DNA of 64,000 nucleotides from Camelimonas lactis (GCF_004342915.1 NZ_SLWL01000003.1:248001-312000), one strand, 5' to 3'; positions 10,769 through 21,193 are shown, counted from the first letter of the stretch. Notes: generated from the letters alone by a model not told the origin. A program made the numbers and translations.

Positions 10769-11437
10769 TCAATCGGGCGCGCTATCGCCCGGCTGGTCTG
10801 TCGGGAGTTCCGCCACGTTGGCTGTCGTCGCCCGATACGCGTTCAACCTGCCCCAGCACGCCAGGAATCCTGTGCTGGCGGGACCGGCTTCCAGGGCAGC
10901 ATGTATCACATGTACCCCACCTAATGCCAAACTCAAATCGTCTGAGTCAAATGCATCGATCACATGGACTGGTCGCTGGTCCGTCAACTGACGCCGGCGC
11001 AACATCTGTCCAATCTTGCGGACGCCGTCCGGGGCGGCGTCCCTCGCATGCAGCAAAGCCACAATATTGGCCCTGTTGATGGCGCTTTCAACCTTGGTGA
11101 AGCCGGTGACGGCTTCTCCGGCCTTGCTGGTGAAAGACAGCGCCTGAATGGCGTCCTTGACCAGCAGGGCGTCGATCTCCCCGACAAGATCCGGCGAAAC
11201 CTCCACCGGTTGCTTCAGGCTTCTGGCAAAAGCCTTGCGCTTCATCGCCTGGGCCACGAGCTCGGCGGACAGGGTCACCCAGACGCCGCGTCCCGGCAGC
11301 TTCCGCTTCAGATCCGGCGTCAGGCGGCCGTCCGGCGCGGCGACGAAGCGCAGCATCTCCGCTGGCGGCCGCGAGTTGCGGGTCACGATGCAGAGCCGCT
11401 CCGGTCCCCGGTCATCTTCTTCGCGCCGCTGCGCCAC
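10769..11437 (-). CDS. YlxR-family RNA-binding protein with L7Ae-like C-terminus (DUF448)
   Basis: 222 residues, GTG start at 11437 with GAGG seven bases upstream. Residues 16-55 form the YlxR/DUF448 domain ([16 protein letters not shown]...GRGVWVT), a nucleic-acid-binding fold. Residues about 75-175 look like an L7Ae/ribosomal L30e-type domain ([15 protein letters not shown]...[12 protein letters not shown]). This two-domain form is usual in alphaproteobacteria, while Firmicutes carry the two as separate genes. Firmicute YlxR has been reported to bind RNase P and influence transcription. The role here is not known beyond its constant place between nusA and infB. Confidence 0.88.
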   Translation of the reverse strand: MAQRREEDDRGPERLCIVTRNSRPPAEMLRFVAAPDGRLTPDLKRKLPGRGVWVTLSAELVAQAMKRKAFARSLKQPVEVSPDLVGEIDALLVKDAIQALSFTSKAGEAVTGFTKVESAINRANIVALLHARDAAPDGVRKIGQMLRRRQLTDQRPVHVIDAFDSDDLSLALGGVHVIHAALEAGPASTGFLACWGRLNAYRATTANVAELPTDQPGDSAPD

Positions 11438-11569
11438 GTCGTCCTCATCCCTCGAAAGCCCTGGATTGATGGCGGTCCGCCCAGACGGGCGGAATACGCC
11501 ATAACCCTGATATCGGGCGCGCCCGAAATGTTTGAAGGCGCCAGCGCCGGTTGGCTGGCGTCCATCACG

Positions 11570-13222
11570 TCAGGCGCTGGCTTCGTCGCCCTGTTCGCCT
11601 GCGGCTTCAGTCTGGTCGTCCGCCTGGGCTTCGGCGTCGCCGTCTTCAACGCCTTCAGCTTCCACTTCCGGTTCGGGCGCCTCGATCCAGCCGGCCAGCA
11701 CGCGGGCGTCCATGATCATGGCTTCCGCTTCGACGCGGGACACGTCGAAACCATCCAGCGCGCCCTTGTGACGGATGACCTCGCCGTCCTTGCGCTCGGC
11801 CCAGCCGCACAGGTCGTCCGGCACGGCGCCGGCCAGATCCTCCAGCGAGCGGATGTCGTTCTCGCCAAACGCCACCAGCATGGCGGTGGTGACGCCGTCG
11901 ACCTGACGCAGGTCGTCGGAAACGCCCAGTTCGGCGCGTCTGGCGTCCTGCTCCGCTTCCAGCTGGTCGAGGTGCTCCTGCGCGCGGGTCTGGATTTCCT
12001 GTGCGGTGTCCTCGTCGAAGCCTTCGATCGACGCCAGTTCCGGCAGGTCGACGACAGCAAGCTCCTCAACCGAGCTGAAGCCCTCTGACGCCAGCAACTG
12101 GCCGACGACCTCGTCCACGTCCAGGGCTTCCATGAACAGGGTGGTGCGCTCGGCGAATTCCTTCTGGCGACGCTCCGATTCCTCGGCCTCGGTCATGATG
12201 TCGATGTCCCAGCCAGTCAGCTGGGAGGCCAGACGCACGTTCTGGCCGCGACGGCCGATGGCCAGCGACAGCTGGTCGTCCGGCACCACCACTTCGATGC
12301 GCTCGCTCTCTTCGTCGAGAACCACCTTCACCACTTCGGCCGGCTGCAGGGCGTTGACGATGAAGGTGGCGTTGTCCGGCGACCAGGGAATGATGTCGAT
12401 CTTCTCGCCCTGCAATTCACCGACCACCGCCTGCACGCGCGAGCCGCGCATGCCGACGCAGGCGCCCACCGGGTCGATCGAGCTGTCGCGCGAGACGACG
12501 GCGATCTTGGCGCGGGAGCCCGGGTCGCGGGCCACGGCCTTGATCTCGACGACGCCGTCATAGATCTCGGGGACTTCCTGCGCGAACAGCTTCGCCATGA
12601 ACTGCGGATGGGTGCGCGACAGGAAGATCTGCGGGCCGCGGGTTTCGCGACGCACGTCATAAACATAGGCCCGAACGCGATCGCCGGGGCGGAAGGCCTC
12701 GCGCGGGATCAGCTCGTCGCGGCGGATGATGCCTTCGGTGCGGCCAAGGTCGACAACGACGTTGCCATATTCGGCGCGCTTGACGAGGCCATTGATGATC
12801 TCGCCAATGCGATCCTTGAATTCCTCATACTGCCGGTCGCGTTCAGCTTCGCGCACTTTCTGCACGATCACCTGCTTGGCCGACTGGGCGGCGATGCGCC
12901 CGAAATCGAACGGCGGCAGCGTCTCGGCGATATAGTCGCCCGGCTGCGCCGCCGGATTGCGCTTGCGCGCGTCGGCGACCGAAATGTGAATGGCGTCGTT
13001 CTCGACCTCGTCGGTCACCAGCAACAGGCGCGACAGGCGGATCTCACCGCTCTTGGGATTGATCTCGGCCCGCACCTCCGTCTCGCTGCCGTAGCGCGAG
13101 CGGGCGGCCTTCTGGATCGCGTCTTCCATGGCGGCGAGCACGATCTGACGATCGATAACCTTCTCGCGCGCCACAGCATCGGCGATCTGCAGCAATTCGA
13201 GCCTGTTGGCGCTGATGGCCAT
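11570..13222 (-). CDS. nusA: Transcription termination/antitermination factor NusA
   Basis: RNA polymerase-binding elongation factor, 550 residues. The N-terminal polymerase-binding domain ([21 protein letters not shown]) is followed by S1 (near 135-200), two KH domains ([19 protein letters not shown] and [20 protein letters not shown]), and two acidic helix-hairpin-helix repeats typical of gram-negative NusA. The tail after residue 500 is very acidic ([16 protein letters not shown]). It is second in the rimP-nusA-ylxR-infB run. Two RIME-like elements lie in the 185-bp gap to rimP, which could weaken co-transcription with rimP. Confidence 0.97.
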   Translation of the reverse strand: MAISANRLELLQIADAVAREKVIDRQIVLAAMEDAIQKAARSRYGSETEVRAEINPKSGEIRLSRLLLVTDEVENDAIHISVADARKRNPAAQPGDYIAETLPPFDFGRIAAQSAKQVIVQKVREAERDRQYEEFKDRIGEIINGLVKRAEYGNVVVDLGRTEGIIRRDELIPREAFRPGDRVRAYVYDVRRETRGPQIFLSRTHPQFMAKLFAQEVPEIYDGVVEIKAVARDPGSRAKIAVVSRDSSIDPVGACVGMRGSRVQAVVGELQGEKIDIIPWSPDNATFIVNALQPAEVVKVVLDEESERIEVVVPDDQLSLAIGRRGQNVRLASQLTGWDIDIMTEAEESERRQKEFAERTTLFMEALDVDEVVGQLLASEGFSSVEELAVVDLPELASIEGFDEDTAQEIQTRAQEHLDQLEAEQDARRAELGVSDDLRQVDGVTTAMLVAFGENDIRSLEDLAGAVPDDLCGWAERKDGEVIRHKGALDGFDVSRVEAEAMIMDARVLAGWIEAPEPEVEAEGVEDGDAEAQADDQTEAAGEQGDEASA

Positions 13223-13250
13223 GGGTCTCTCCCTCTTTCAACCACCTGGT

Positions 13251-13290
13251 GCATTTCCGGGGGCGCTGTTCGCCCGATTTCCCGAAATGC
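13251..13290. repeat. RIME-like palindromic repeat, copy 1 of a tandem pair
   Basis: Outer inverted ends GCATTTC (13251-13257) and GAAATGC (13284-13290) enclose an imperfect inner stem. The layout matches the copies near 49.5 kb, but the sequence is more diverged. It lies between nusA and rimP. Confidence 0.55.
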
Positions 13291-13304
13291 CTCATTCCCA
13301 AAAT

Positions 13305-13357
13305 GAACATCTTCATGGGAAGCCGCGGCTTCGCGCCAGGAAAATGCATCACCAGAA
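13305..13357 (+). repeat. RIME-like palindromic repeat, copy 2 of a tandem pair
   Basis: It contains CATCTTCATGGG, a perfect 14-bp inner palindrome at 13319-13332, and the right end GGAAAATGCATCACCAGAAC. These align with the left, inner and right parts of the copy at 49762-49805. Confidence 0.6.
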
Positions 13358-13407
13358 CCGGTAAGGAAAATCCAGGTCCATGCCGGCCGGGTTTCCCATT
13401 CAGAATA

Positions 13408-14055
13408 TTAGTGCGGGCGGCCCTGACCGGCGTCGTCTGGCGTATCGTCGCCGTCGAACTCCCCGTCCAGATCCGCGTCGTCTTCTTCGTCGACTTCGCC
13501 CCGCGCGTGGCGGGCCGCCTTGTCGCGGCGCAAGGCCTCGGCGATCACGGCGTCGGTGAGCAGCAGACGCGCTTCGAGAATGTCAGACAGGGCCAGGCGC
13601 GCCACCCGATCCTCGTCAGCAGCCGCGTCCAGCCGCTCGACCAGCACATGGCCGTCGTCCACGCCGCGCAGCACGCCGCGATACTTGCGCCGCCCCGAAA
13701 CGAGCGCGTTGAGCTCGACCTTGGCTTCATAGTCGGCCCAGCGCGTGAAATCGGAGGCGCGCACCAGGGGACGGTCGATGCCCGGCGAGGAGATTTCCAG
13801 GTGGTAGGCCCGGTCGATGGGGTCATCCACGTCCAGCGCCAGCGACACCGCCCGGCTGATTGCCTCGCAATCGTCGACGGTCATTGTGCCGTCCGGACGC
13901 TCGGCCATGATTTGCACCGTGCAGCCGTTCTGGCCTGTGACCTTGACGCGCACCAGCACGTAACCCAGGTCCTCGATGACCGGCTCGACGATCGTGGCGA
14001 CCCGCGCCGCGACGCCCGATTCGGTGACAACCCGCCTGTCGGCTGTATCCGCCAT
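13408..14055 (-). CDS. rimP: Ribosome maturation factor RimP
   Basis: 30S subunit maturation factor (formerly YhbC/DUF150), 215 residues. The N-terminal domain shows [14 protein letters not shown] and [10 protein letters not shown] at the domain junction. The C-terminal SH3-like domain ([14 protein letters not shown]) follows, then a long acidic tail rich in Asp/Glu ([18 protein letters not shown]), which is longer than in E. coli. It heads the nusA-infB operon. A candidate promoter and a leader hairpin with a U-run lie just upstream. Confidence 0.95.
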   Translation of the reverse strand: MADTADRRVVTESGVAARVATIVEPVIEDLGYVLVRVKVTGQNGCTVQIMAERPDGTMTVDDCEAISRAVSLALDVDDPIDRAYHLEISSPGIDRPLVRASDFTRWADYEAKVELNALVSGRRKYRGVLRGVDDGHVLVERLDAAADEDRVARLALSDILEARLLLTDAVIAEALRRDKAARHARGEVDEEDDADLDGEFDGDDTPDDAGQGRPH

Positions 14056-14140
14056 GGAAACTGCGACCTCATGAAGCCCGCCGCCAGGAATTCCGCCGGC
14101 CGGGCTGTGATCATGTGCGGACCATACCGCACAGGTAAGA

Positions 14141-14173
14141 CAAAAAGAGCGGACCCCGGCTGGAGCCCACTCT
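14141..14173 (-). terminator. Candidate attenuator in the rimP leader
   Basis: On the minus strand a 9-bp stem (14165-14173 with 14146-14154, two G-U pairs, GC-rich loop) is followed directly by five U's (14141-14146). It lies about 40 nt after the predicted transcription start and 85 nt before the rimP start codon. It may attenuate the operon or end a short leader RNA of about 70 nt. A second small hairpin (14180-14196) precedes it. Confidence 0.5.
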
Positions 14174-14219
14174 CCGGTTCGGTTTGTAACAAACCGTTCT
14201 GGAATGTCGGAATAACGGC

Positions 14220-14248
14220 AAGATAGCTCCCGGCGTCGTCATTGACAA
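14220..14248 (-). promoter_or_regulatory. Candidate sigma-70 promoter of the rimP-nusA-infB operon
   Basis: On the minus strand TTGTCA (14243-14248) and TATCTT (14220-14225) are separated by 17 bp. It is placed 165 bp upstream of rimP and in front of the leader hairpins. Sequence match only. Confidence 0.45.
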
Positions 14249-14284
14249 GCCGCCGGCGCATTTTCTTCGGGCAAGTCTGTTTCT

Positions 14285-14983
14285 TCAGGCAGGTCTGTCC
14301 GGGGCGCGCCGGACAAACGTCAGATAGCTCGGCGTCCGCCCTTCACGGAACGCCTTCTGCTCGTAGCGGGTGCCGGGCCAGTCAGCCCAGGGCTGGCGCC
14401 AGTCGTCGGCCCGCTCGGCTGTCCAGTCGAACTGGCCCGAGGCCATCACCCGCGCCAGGGTCCAGGCCGCGTAATCGTCAATGTCCGTGGCGAAACGGAA
14501 AACCGCGCCTGGCTTCAGCGCCCGCGCGAGGTTGCTGACGGTTTCGGGAGAGACGATGCGGCGTTTGCGCTGGCGGCGCTTCGGCCACGGATCGGGGTAA
14601 AGGATGAAGGCGCGGTCGAGGGAGGCGGCCGGAAGACGGGGCAGGAGTTCGGTGGCGTCGGCGTCATGCAGGGCGAGGCGCTGCAGGTCCGGCTCGCCGG
14701 CCAGCAGCTTGGCCATGCCGTTGATGAACGGTTCGCAACCAATGAAACCGACGTCGGGGTTCAGCTGCATCTGGTGCAGGAGATGCTCGCCGCCGCCAAA
14801 GCCAATTTCCAGCCAGACCTGTGCAACCGGTCGGGCGAACAGCGCCCCCGCGTCGTTTATGACGTCAGCGCCGATGCGCAGGCGCGGCAGCGTCTCTTCC
14901 ATCAGACGGGACTGCTGCTCGCGCAGGCGGTGTCCTTTCCTGCGGCCATAGAAGGAGCCGGCGCGGGGCTGTTCGGTCGTCAT
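14285..14983 (-). CDS. trmB: tRNA (guanine-N7-)-methyltransferase TrmB
   Basis: SAM-dependent enzyme forming m7G46 in tRNA variable loops, 232 residues. The SAM-binding motif EIGFGGGEHL lies near residue 59, and the conserved FILYPDPWPKRRQRKRRI segment carries the catalytic/tRNA-binding residues. The C-terminus ends with TRYEQKAFREGRTPSYLTF, the family's T-x-Y-E-x-[KR] motif. It follows metK on the same strand, as in other Hyphomicrobiales, with an intrinsic terminator between them, so it may have its own promoter or depend on readthrough. Confidence 0.96.
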   Translation of the reverse strand: MTTEQPRAGSFYGRRKGHRLREQQSRLMEETLPRLRIGADVINDAGALFARPVAQVWLEIGFGGGEHLLHQMQLNPDVGFIGCEPFINGMAKLLAGEPDLQRLALHDADATELLPRLPAASLDRAFILYPDPWPKRRQRKRRIVSPETVSNLARALKPGAVFRFATDIDDYAAWTLARVMASGQFDWTAERADDWRQPWADWPGTRYEQKAFREGRTPSYLTFVRRAPDRPA

Positions 14984-15003
14984 CGCCTTTGTCGTCTTTC
15001 CAA

Positions 15004-15033
15004 AAACAAACGCCGCCCCGGACAGGGCGGCGT
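15004..15033 (-). terminator. Intrinsic terminator after metK
   Basis: Nine-bp perfect stem (15025-15033 with 15010-15018, 6-base loop), followed on the minus strand by TTTGTTTTTG. It starts about 20 bp past the metK stop and precedes trmB. Confidence 0.85.
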
Positions 15034-15054
15034 CAAATCACCAGTTCGCCCTGT

Positions 15055-16230
15055 TCAGCCGGCGACGGCCTTGCGAATCGCGTCGGCCAGATCGGTGCGC
15101 TCCCAGGAGAAGCCGCCGTCTTGTTCCGGCGTCCGGCCGAAGTGACCGTAAGCTGCGGTGCGGGCATAGATTGGCCGGTTCAGGCCAAGGTGCTGGCGAA
15201 TGCCGCGTGGCGACAGGTCCATCACATCCATCAGCACGGTTTCCAGCCGGGCTTCATCCGCCTGGCCCGTGCCGTGCAGGTCGACATAAAGCGACAGCGG
15301 GCGCGACACGCCAATGGCGTAGGAAAGCTGGATGGTGCAGCGGTCGGCAAGGCCGGCGGCCACCACATTCTTGGCCAGGTAGCGGGCGGCATAGGCGGCC
15401 GAGCGGTCGACCTTGGTCGGATCCTTGCCGGAGAAGGCGCCGCCGCCGTGCGGCGCAGCGCCGCCATAGGTGTCGACGATGATCTTGCGGCCTGTCAGAC
15501 CGCAATCGCCGTCCGGGCCGCCGATGACGAATTTGCCGGTTGGATTGACGTGCCAGATGGTCGCATCCGAAATCCAGCCTTCCGGCAGGGTTTCGCGCAC
15601 ATACGGCTCCACGATGGCCTGCACGTCATGGGAGGTCAGCGTGTCGTCCAGATGCTGGGTCGACACGACGATCTGCGTGGCGGCGACCGGCTTGCCGTTC
15701 TCGTAGCGGACGGTGACCTGGCTCTTGGCGTCCGGTCCAAGAACGCCGGATTCGCCGGATTTGCGCGCCTCGGTCAAGCGCTTCAGGATATTGTGGGCGT
15801 AATAGATCGGCGCCGGCATCAACTCCGGCGTTTCGCGGCAGGCGTAGCCGAACATGATCCCCTGGTCGCCGGCGCCTTCGTCCTTGTTGCCCGCCGCGTC
15901 GACGCCAACGGCGATGTCGGCGGACTGGGCGTGCAGCAGCACGTCGATCTGGCTTTTCTCCCAGTGGAAACCGTCCTGCTCGTAGCCGATGTCGCGGATG
16001 GCGAGGCGGGCGAGGTGGGCCAGATATTCCGGCGTCAGCGTCGCGGGACCACGGGTTTCACCCGCGATCACCACCTGGTTTGTGGTGGCCAGGGTTTCAC
16101 AGGCGACGCGCGCCTCGGGATCGGCGGCCAGGAAGGCGTCGACAATGGTGTCGGAAATGCGGTCACACACCTTGTCCGGATGACCTTCTGACACAGATTC
16201 ACTGGTGAACAGGTAATTCTGACGCGACAC
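15055..16230 (-). CDS. metK: S-adenosylmethionine synthase
   Basis: Makes SAM from methionine and ATP; 391 residues. N-terminal [20 protein letters not shown], the ATP-binding [12 protein letters not shown] and the P-loop-like [19 protein letters not shown] are all present. The start is a GTG at 16230 preceded by GGAGG. A small XRE regulator gene lies just upstream on the same strand, and trmB follows. I looked for a SAM riboswitch in the 110-bp space upstream and did not recognise one; the SAM-II element in this window is at metZ instead. Confidence 0.97.
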   Translation of the reverse strand: MSRQNYLFTSESVSEGHPDKVCDRISDTIVDAFLAADPEARVACETLATTNQVVIAGETRGPATLTPEYLAHLARLAIRDIGYEQDGFHWEKSQIDVLLHAQSADIAVGVDAAGNKDEGAGDQGIMFGYACRETPELMPAPIYYAHNILKRLTEARKSGESGVLGPDAKSQVTVRYENGKPVAATQIVVSTQHLDDTLTSHDVQAIVEPYVRETLPEGWISDATIWHVNPTGKFVIGGPDGDCGLTGRKIIVDTYGGAAPHGGGAFSGKDPTKVDRSAAYAARYLAKNVVAAGLADRCTIQLSYAIGVSRPLSLYVDLHGTGQADEARLETVLMDVMDLSPRGIRQHLGLNRPIYARTAAYGHFGRTPEQDGGFSWERTDLADAIRKAVAG

Positions 16231-16340
16231 CCGAGCCTCCGGACGAATAGATGAATGACAGCCTGCGCTTGCGTAGGTTACCGGCCTGGCGACGTCAAGC
16301 GCCGGGACGGACGCGGAAAGGGCAGGGCAAGGGAGGAAAA

Positions 16341-16763
16341 TCAGTCTTCGCCGTCTTTCCCGGCCGGCTGGGCGTTGGCCACGGCCTCAACGAGCGCCAC
16401 CAGTTTCCGGCGCACCCCGGCGTCCTGGATGCGGACAAACGCCTTGTTGAGGTGAAGCCCCTCGGACGTGGCCAGAAAATCGGCGACATGATCCAGCGCC
16501 GGCGCTTCAGCGAAGCCCGGGGCGGCGTCGCCCGCCGGCGCCGCGCCATCATAAAAGAATGATACCGGCACCCCGAGCACCTGGGCGATCTGGTGCAGGC
16601 GGCTGGCGCCAATGCGGTTGGCGCCCTTTTCGTATTTCTGGATCTGCTGGAACGTGACGCCCAGCGCGTCGCCGAGTTTTTCCTGGCTAAGGCCAACAAG
16701 CATGCGTCGCATGCGAACCCTGCCGCCTACGTACAGGTCTATGGGGTTGCGGGCCTTGTTCAC
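16341..16763 (-). CDS. XRE-family helix-turn-helix regulator
   Basis: 140 residues. The Cro/CI-type helix-turn-helix covers residues 14-70 ([20 protein letters not shown], then [17 protein letters not shown]). The C-terminal part is Ala-rich and of unknown role. The GTG start at 16763 overlaps the lnt stop by four bases (GTGA), so translation is probably coupled to lnt. The same gene stands between lnt and metK in other Hyphomicrobiales. Regulation of metK is a plausible guess from position, but nothing in the sequence shows it. Confidence 0.85.
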   Translation of the reverse strand: MNKARNPIDLYVGGRVRMRRMLVGLSQEKLGDALGVTFQQIQKYEKGANRIGASRLHQIAQVLGVPVSFFYDGAAPAGDAAPGFAEAPALDHVADFLATSEGLHLNKAFVRIQDAGVRRKLVALVEAVANAQPAGKDGED

Positions 16764-18508
16764 TGTAAATCTCCGTTGGCGTGATTAACCAACTGCCTGC
16801 TGTCTGTGGCGGCATCGGGGCGCCTGCCGGCAAGCGCGCTGCACCCAAAGCAGAAAATCAGAAGCAGGACGAAAAACAGATCGCCGCTTTGGGCGTAAGC
16901 CGTTGGCGGAAGAGCCGACGGCAGGGTTGAGTCGGCGTAGCCAATTTTTCCCAGTGGAAGAAAAGTATTCGTCCGGCCCCATGAGTCAACTACAACGGAT
17001 ATGCCGGTGTTGGCTACACGCACAAGTGGCAGCCCCTGTTCGATGGCGCGCAGGCGCGCCTGGGAGAGGTGCTGCCAGGGGCCGGGCGTCTGGCCGAACC
17101 AGCCGTCGTTCGTGACGTTCACGATGGCGCCGCGCGCGCCTCTGGCAGGGCCAAATCCAGGGAAAATCGCCTCATAGCAGATCAGCGGCGTTACTGGCGG
17201 GAAGCCCGGGACTTCCAGGCTGCCCCCCGGGGCGCCGGCAGTAAAGCCGCCTGGAATATGGACGAACTGCCGGAGGCCGAGGGAGTCCAGAAGGCCGGAA
17301 AGCGGCAGGTATTCGCCAAATGGCACCAGGTGGGATTTGTCATAGACGGCCGTGATCCTCCCATCATGGTTCACAACCTGCATGGAATTGTAAAAGCGGT
17401 TGGGACGCCCGCCTGGCGTCAGCGCCTCGCCACGGGCGGCGCCGGTAATCAGCACCGCGCCGGGCGGCAACATGTCGCCGATGGCGGCGCGGGCTTCCGG
17501 ATGGTCCGCCAGCAGAAATGGAAATGCCGATTCGGGCCAGATGAGGTGGGTGACGCCGCGTGGCCCAAGCCCGGCGTCGGGGGCCTGACCTTCACTGAGG
17601 CGGATGTACTGGTTGAGTATTTTTTCCCGATTGTCCCAGTTGAATACGGCCGTGTCCTGGGAAATGCCAGGCTGGACAAGACGAATTCTTACGCCGGGCT
17701 CCTGCGGCCCAGGGCCGGCCGGAATTCTGTCATAGCCGAAAACCGCAAGCGCCAGGAGCGCGGCAAGCGCCGCGCCTGCCGGCGCAAAGCGGGACAGCCA
17801 GCCGCGCGCCAGGTCATCAACCGGCCTGGCGGGTGAGGCCAGGGTGGCCGGCGCGGCGCATATGGCCACCGTGAGCACGCTTAACCCATACATGCCAACG
17901 ACCGAGGCGATCTGCGCCGTCAGCAGATGTCCGCCGAAGGCCATGCCGAAGGTGTTCCAGGGAAAACCGGACAGCAGCACGCCGCGCAAATATTCGGAGG
18001 CTCCCAAAGCGCCGGCCAGGGTCAGAACCCTCACGGGGCCGGGGGACCACAGGGCGCCGGCCAGGCCGAAGCCGGCTGCGGTGAAAATCGCCAGCCCGGC
18101 GGGCAGGCCCAGCACGCCGAGCGGCAGGGCCCAGGCGAATTCCTCCGCCTCGACCAGAAACGCCGCGCCGAGCCACCACAAGCCGGCGACGAAATATCCA
18201 AATCCGAACCACCAGCCCAGCGCCGCCGCGGCGCGGGCGCGCCGGCCAGCCTCACGCAGGGGGGTGGGCGCCGGGGGAGATTGTCCGGTCGCGCCATTCA
18301 GGGCGGCGGCGTCAACAAGCCAAACCGCCATGGTCATGGCGATGACCATGGCCGGAAGGAAATCGAACGGCGCCAGCGACAAGGCGCCAACGGCGCCAGC
18401 GACCAGCGCGACCATCCGTCGCCGCCAGCGCCCGCCCACGAAACCGCCGCGGGCGACGGCGAAAAGCCAGCGGCCAGCCGCCGGGAAGCTGCTCACCCGC
18501 TGGCTCAT
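16760..18508 (-). CDS. lnt: Apolipoprotein N-acyltransferase
   Basis: Inner-membrane enzyme adding the third acyl chain to lipoproteins, 582 residues. The first 240 residues hold several membrane segments. The nitrilase-like periplasmic domain carries the catalytic triad: Glu in HLIWPESAFPF, Lys in VYDKSHLVPFGEYLPL and Cys in PLICYEAIFP. A final hydrophobic segment (DLFFVLLLIFCFGCSAL) anchors the C-terminus. The gene overlaps corC upstream and the XRE gene downstream by four bases each. Length and motifs are normal for the family. Confidence 0.95.
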   Translation of the reverse strand: MSQRVSSFPAAGRWLFAVARGGFVGGRWRRRMVALVAGAVGALSLAPFDFLPAMVIAMTMAVWLVDAAALNGATGQSPPAPTPLREAGRRARAAAALGWWFGFGYFVAGLWWLGAAFLVEAEEFAWALPLGVLGLPAGLAIFTAAGFGLAGALWSPGPVRVLTLAGALGASEYLRGVLLSGFPWNTFGMAFGGHLLTAQIASVVGMYGLSVLTVAICAAPATLASPARPVDDLARGWLSRFAPAGAALAALLALAVFGYDRIPAGPGPQEPGVRIRLVQPGISQDTAVFNWDNREKILNQYIRLSEGQAPDAGLGPRGVTHLIWPESAFPFLLADHPEARAAIGDMLPPGAVLITGAARGEALTPGGRPNRFYNSMQVVNHDGRITAVYDKSHLVPFGEYLPLSGLLDSLGLRQFVHIPGGFTAGAPGGSLEVPGFPPVTPLICYEAIFPGFGPARGARGAIVNVTNDGWFGQTPGPWQHLSQARLRAIEQGLPLVRVANTGISVVVDSWGRTNTFLPLGKIGYADSTLPSALPPTAYAQSGDLFFVLLLIFCFGCSALAGRRPDAATDSRQLVNHANGDLQ

Positions 18509-19524
18509 CTGGCGCCGGATTCGCGAGGCGGCGATGTTTCCCCGTCGGCGTCAGTCCCCGCGCCGGCGTCGCCCGATGGCGAAGGCCGGCAGATGCGAAC
18601 ACGTTTCAGCCGGCGCGGATCGGCCTCCAATACCTCGAAGACCAGACCGTGCGGACCCTCGATCCGCTCCCCCGTGGCGGGCACGCGCCCGGCCAGGTGC
18701 GCCACCAGGCCGCCGATGGTGTCGATCTCGTCAGCCAGCGTGTCGTCGACCAGCGGGGCGCCCAGCGCTTGCGCCACATCATCCAGATCGGCGCGGGCGT
18801 TGGCGTCAAAAGCGTTGTCGCCGGCCGGCGCGATCATCGGACCGGCGTCGTGATCGTGCTCATCCTCGATATCGCCGACGATCAGCTCCACGACGTCTTC
18901 CATGGAGACGATGCCGTCGGTGCCGCCATATTCATCAATGACCAGAGCCATGTGGGTGCGGCTGGCCTGCATGCGGGCCAGAAGGTCGATGGCCGGCATG
19001 GACGGCGGCACGAACAGCACGGGGCGCAGGATGTCCGCCTCATTCAGCGACAGCGACAGGTCGACGCCGGAAAAACTCGGCATGGAACTGTTTTCGTCGA
19101 TAACGACGCGGGGCGTGCAGCCCGCGAGATAGTCGAGGAAATCGCGGATGTGGACCATGCCGCGCGGATCATCGAGTGATTCGCCATATACCGGCAGGCG
19201 GGAGTGTCCCGCCGACCGGAACACGTCGAGTACATCAGCGAGTCTGGCGTCCTCGCGAATGGCGACGATGTCGGCGCGCGGCACCATCGCGTCCTCGACG
19301 CGGCGTTCGTGCAAGGCCAGGACATTGCGGACCAGCGACCGCTCCGTGGCGGAAAATTCTTCCGTTGGGGCGCTGTGCTCCAGAACGTCTTCCAGGTCGT
19401 GGCGCACGGAGGTTCCGTTGCGCGGCCGGGCCAGCGCCAGCAGGCGGTCAAACCATCCTGGAGCATCCTGCCTGCCGGTCGACTGGGGCTGGCGCCCCGG
19501 GCGCGCACTTCGGTCCTCGCTCAT
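18505..19524 (-). CDS. corC: CorC/HlyC-family CBS-domain protein
   Basis: Soluble CBS-pair protein, 339 residues, with no clear membrane segment. The N-terminal linker is followed by [14 protein letters not shown], the tandem CBS domains (residues about 85-215; [21 protein letters not shown] and [20 protein letters not shown]), and a CorC_HlyC transporter-associated domain at the C-terminus. Members have been linked to Mg/Co efflux, and older annotations call them hemolysins. The function here is not proven. It overlaps ybeY and lnt by four bases on either side. Confidence 0.9.
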   Translation of the reverse strand: MSEDRSARPGRQPQSTGRQDAPGWFDRLLALARPRNGTSVRHDLEDVLEHSAPTEEFSATERSLVRNVLALHERRVEDAMVPRADIVAIREDARLADVLDVFRSAGHSRLPVYGESLDDPRGMVHIRDFLDYLAGCTPRVVIDENSSMPSFSGVDLSLSLNEADILRPVLFVPPSMPAIDLLARMQASRTHMALVIDEYGGTDGIVSMEDVVELIVGDIEDEHDHDAGPMIAPAGDNAFDANARADLDDVAQALGAPLVDDTLADEIDTIGGLVAHLAGRVPATGERIEGPHGLVFEVLEADPRRLKRVRICRPSPSGDAGAGTDADGETSPPRESGAR

Positions 19525-20045
19525 CGCTCCAGCGCTTCCCCCGCCACATCATCAAGGCCAGCCGTTCCCGTCGCATAAGGATCGGCGACGCCGAGGCCGG
19601 CCAAAATCTCCGTTTCCAGCGTCTCCATCTCTTCCGCCTCATCGTCGGTTTCATGGTCGTAGCCAAGCAGATGCAACACCCCATGAACCACCAGATGCGT
19701 AAAATGGTCGGCGACTGTTTTTCCTTCCTCGACGGCCTCGCGCGCAAGGGTTTCGTAAGCGACGGCGATGTCGCCGCAGTGCGGCGAGCGGACGAGATCA
19801 TCCGGATCCGCCGCGGGCCAGGACAGCACATTGGTCGGCCTGTCCTTGCCGCGCCACGTCCGGTTGAGTTCCCGCACCGCTGCGTCGTCGGCCAGCATCA
19901 GCGACAGCTCGGCGCCGGCCATCACGGCGACGTCGCCGGCGGCGATGGCCGCCAGCGCCGCCCGCTCCGCCAGCGCCTCCGCTTCCGGCAGCGCCGCCCA
20001 CAACGGGCTTTCGATCACCACGTCGATATGGGGGAGGGCGGTCAT
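19521..20045 (-). CDS. ybeY: Endoribonuclease YbeY (rRNA maturation)
   Basis: Zinc-dependent RNase needed for 16S rRNA 3'-end processing and ribosome quality control, 174 residues. The metal-binding motif HGVLHLLGYDH supplies His121, His125 and His131. The upstream segment ELNRTWRGKDRPTNVLSWP is the family signature. The C-terminal extension after residue 150 is short. It overlaps phoH and corC by four bases (ATGA type), the usual phoH-ybeY-corC order. Confidence 0.96.
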   Translation of the reverse strand: MTALPHIDVVIESPLWAALPEAEALAERAALAAIAAGDVAVMAGAELSLMLADDAAVRELNRTWRGKDRPTNVLSWPAADPDDLVRSPHCGDIAVAYETLAREAVEEGKTVADHFTHLVVHGVLHLLGYDHETDDEAEEMETLETEILAGLGVADPYATGTAGLDDVAGEALER

Positions 20046-21193
20046 TCCCGGGCTCCCGTGGTCGTGGCGGGCCTGCCGGCAGGTCTGGAGGTTGCTCCGC
20101 TGGCGGCGTCGCGTTCTGTCAGGGCCCGTGTTTCGGCGTCATAGGCGGCGACGATCCGGCGCACCAGGTCGTGACGCACCACGTCGCCCTCGGCGAAGCG
20201 CACATGGCCGACGCTCTCGACGCCGCGCAGGATGCGCGAGGCCTGCACCAGGCCGGACTGCTGGCCTGGCGGCAGGTCGATCTGCGAAGGGTCGCCGGTG
20301 ACGATCATCCGCGAACCCTCGCCGAGGCGGGTCAGGAACATCTTCATCTGCATGGTGGTGGTGTTCTGCGCTTCGTCCAGCAACACGGCGGCGCGCGTCA
20401 GGGTGCGGCCGCGCATGAAGGCGAGGGGGGCGATTTCGATCATGCCTGTGGCGAGGCCGCGCTCGACCGTACGCGCCTCCATGAAATCATAAAGCGCGTC
20501 ATAGACCGGGCGCAGATAGGGGTCGATTTTCTCGCGCATGTCCCCTGGCAGGAAGCCGAGACGTTCGCCCGCCTCCACCGCCGGCCGCGACAGCACCAGT
20601 CGCTCCACCACGCCCTGTTCAAGCAGCGAGACGGCGTGGCCGACGGCCAGCCACGTTTTGCCGGTGCCCGCCGGACCTTCGGCGATCACCAGCTCATTGG
20701 TTTGCAAGATGCGCAGGTAATCGTCCTGCGCCTTGTTGCGGGCGCGCACGCTGCCGCGCTTGCGGGTGACGATCTGACGGAAATTTCCGGGCGCGACGGA
20801 GCTGTCGTCCCCCGGAAAAAGGTTTCCCTGCAAGGCGATTTCCTGAATGACGCCGTCGATGTCGCCGGGGGTGATGGCTTCGCCAGCCCGGGCGCGTTCA
20901 TACAGGGCCAGGATCACCTGGCGGGCCTTGGCGGCCGCCGGCTGTTCGCCGTGAATCACCACCCGGTTGCCGCGCGCCGTCGCCAGCACGTCGAGCCGCC
21001 GCTCGATGTGGGCCAGGTGCTGGTCGAACTGGCCGAACACCAGGCTGGCGAGACGGTTGTCGTCCAGGGTCAGCGCCAGTTCGGTTTGCGGCGGCGCGTG
21101 GCGGGCCGGCTGTGCGCCGCGGCCGCCGGGTTTTGCCGGTGAACCGGCGCCGCGCAACTGTTCGGGGGAGAACTCGCCTTCGTCACGCGGCAT
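20042..21193 (-). CDS. phoH: PhoH-like ATPase
   Basis: Predicted cytoplasmic ATPase, 383 residues from the start at 21193 ([12 protein letters not shown]), which has AAAGGAA upstream. The frame is open to 21295, but that part overlaps miaB. The N-terminal region includes a small KH-like stretch ([20 protein letters not shown]). The P-loop is [13 protein letters not shown], Walker B is [12 protein letters not shown], and the arginine-bearing [13 protein letters not shown] follows. Substrate and role remain unclear in the family; the constant ybeY link suggests RNA metabolism. The start lies 11 bp inside miaB. Confidence 0.92.
   Translation of the reverse strand: MPRDEGEFSPEQLRGAGSPAKPGGRGAQPARHAPPQTELALTLDDNRLASLVFGQFDQHLAHIERRLDVLATARGNRVVIHGEQPAAAKARQVILALYERARAGEAITPGDIDGVIQEIALQGNLFPGDDSSVAPGNFRQIVTRKRGSVRARNKAQDDYLRILQTNELVIAEGPAGTGKTWLAVGHAVSLLEQGVVERLVLSRPAVEAGERLGFLPGDMREKIDPYLRPVYDALYDFMEARTVERGLATGMIEIAPLAFMRGRTLTRAAVLLDEAQNTTTMQMKMFLTRLGEGSRMIVTGDPSQIDLPPGQQSGLVQASRILRGVESVGHVRFAEGDVVRHDLVRRIVAAYDAETRALTERDAASGATSRPAGRPATTTGARE

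Noticed and set aside
16231-16340. Possible SAM riboswitch upstream of metK
   Set aside because: Searched for SAM-II, SAM/SAH and SAM-I core motifs by eye and found none.
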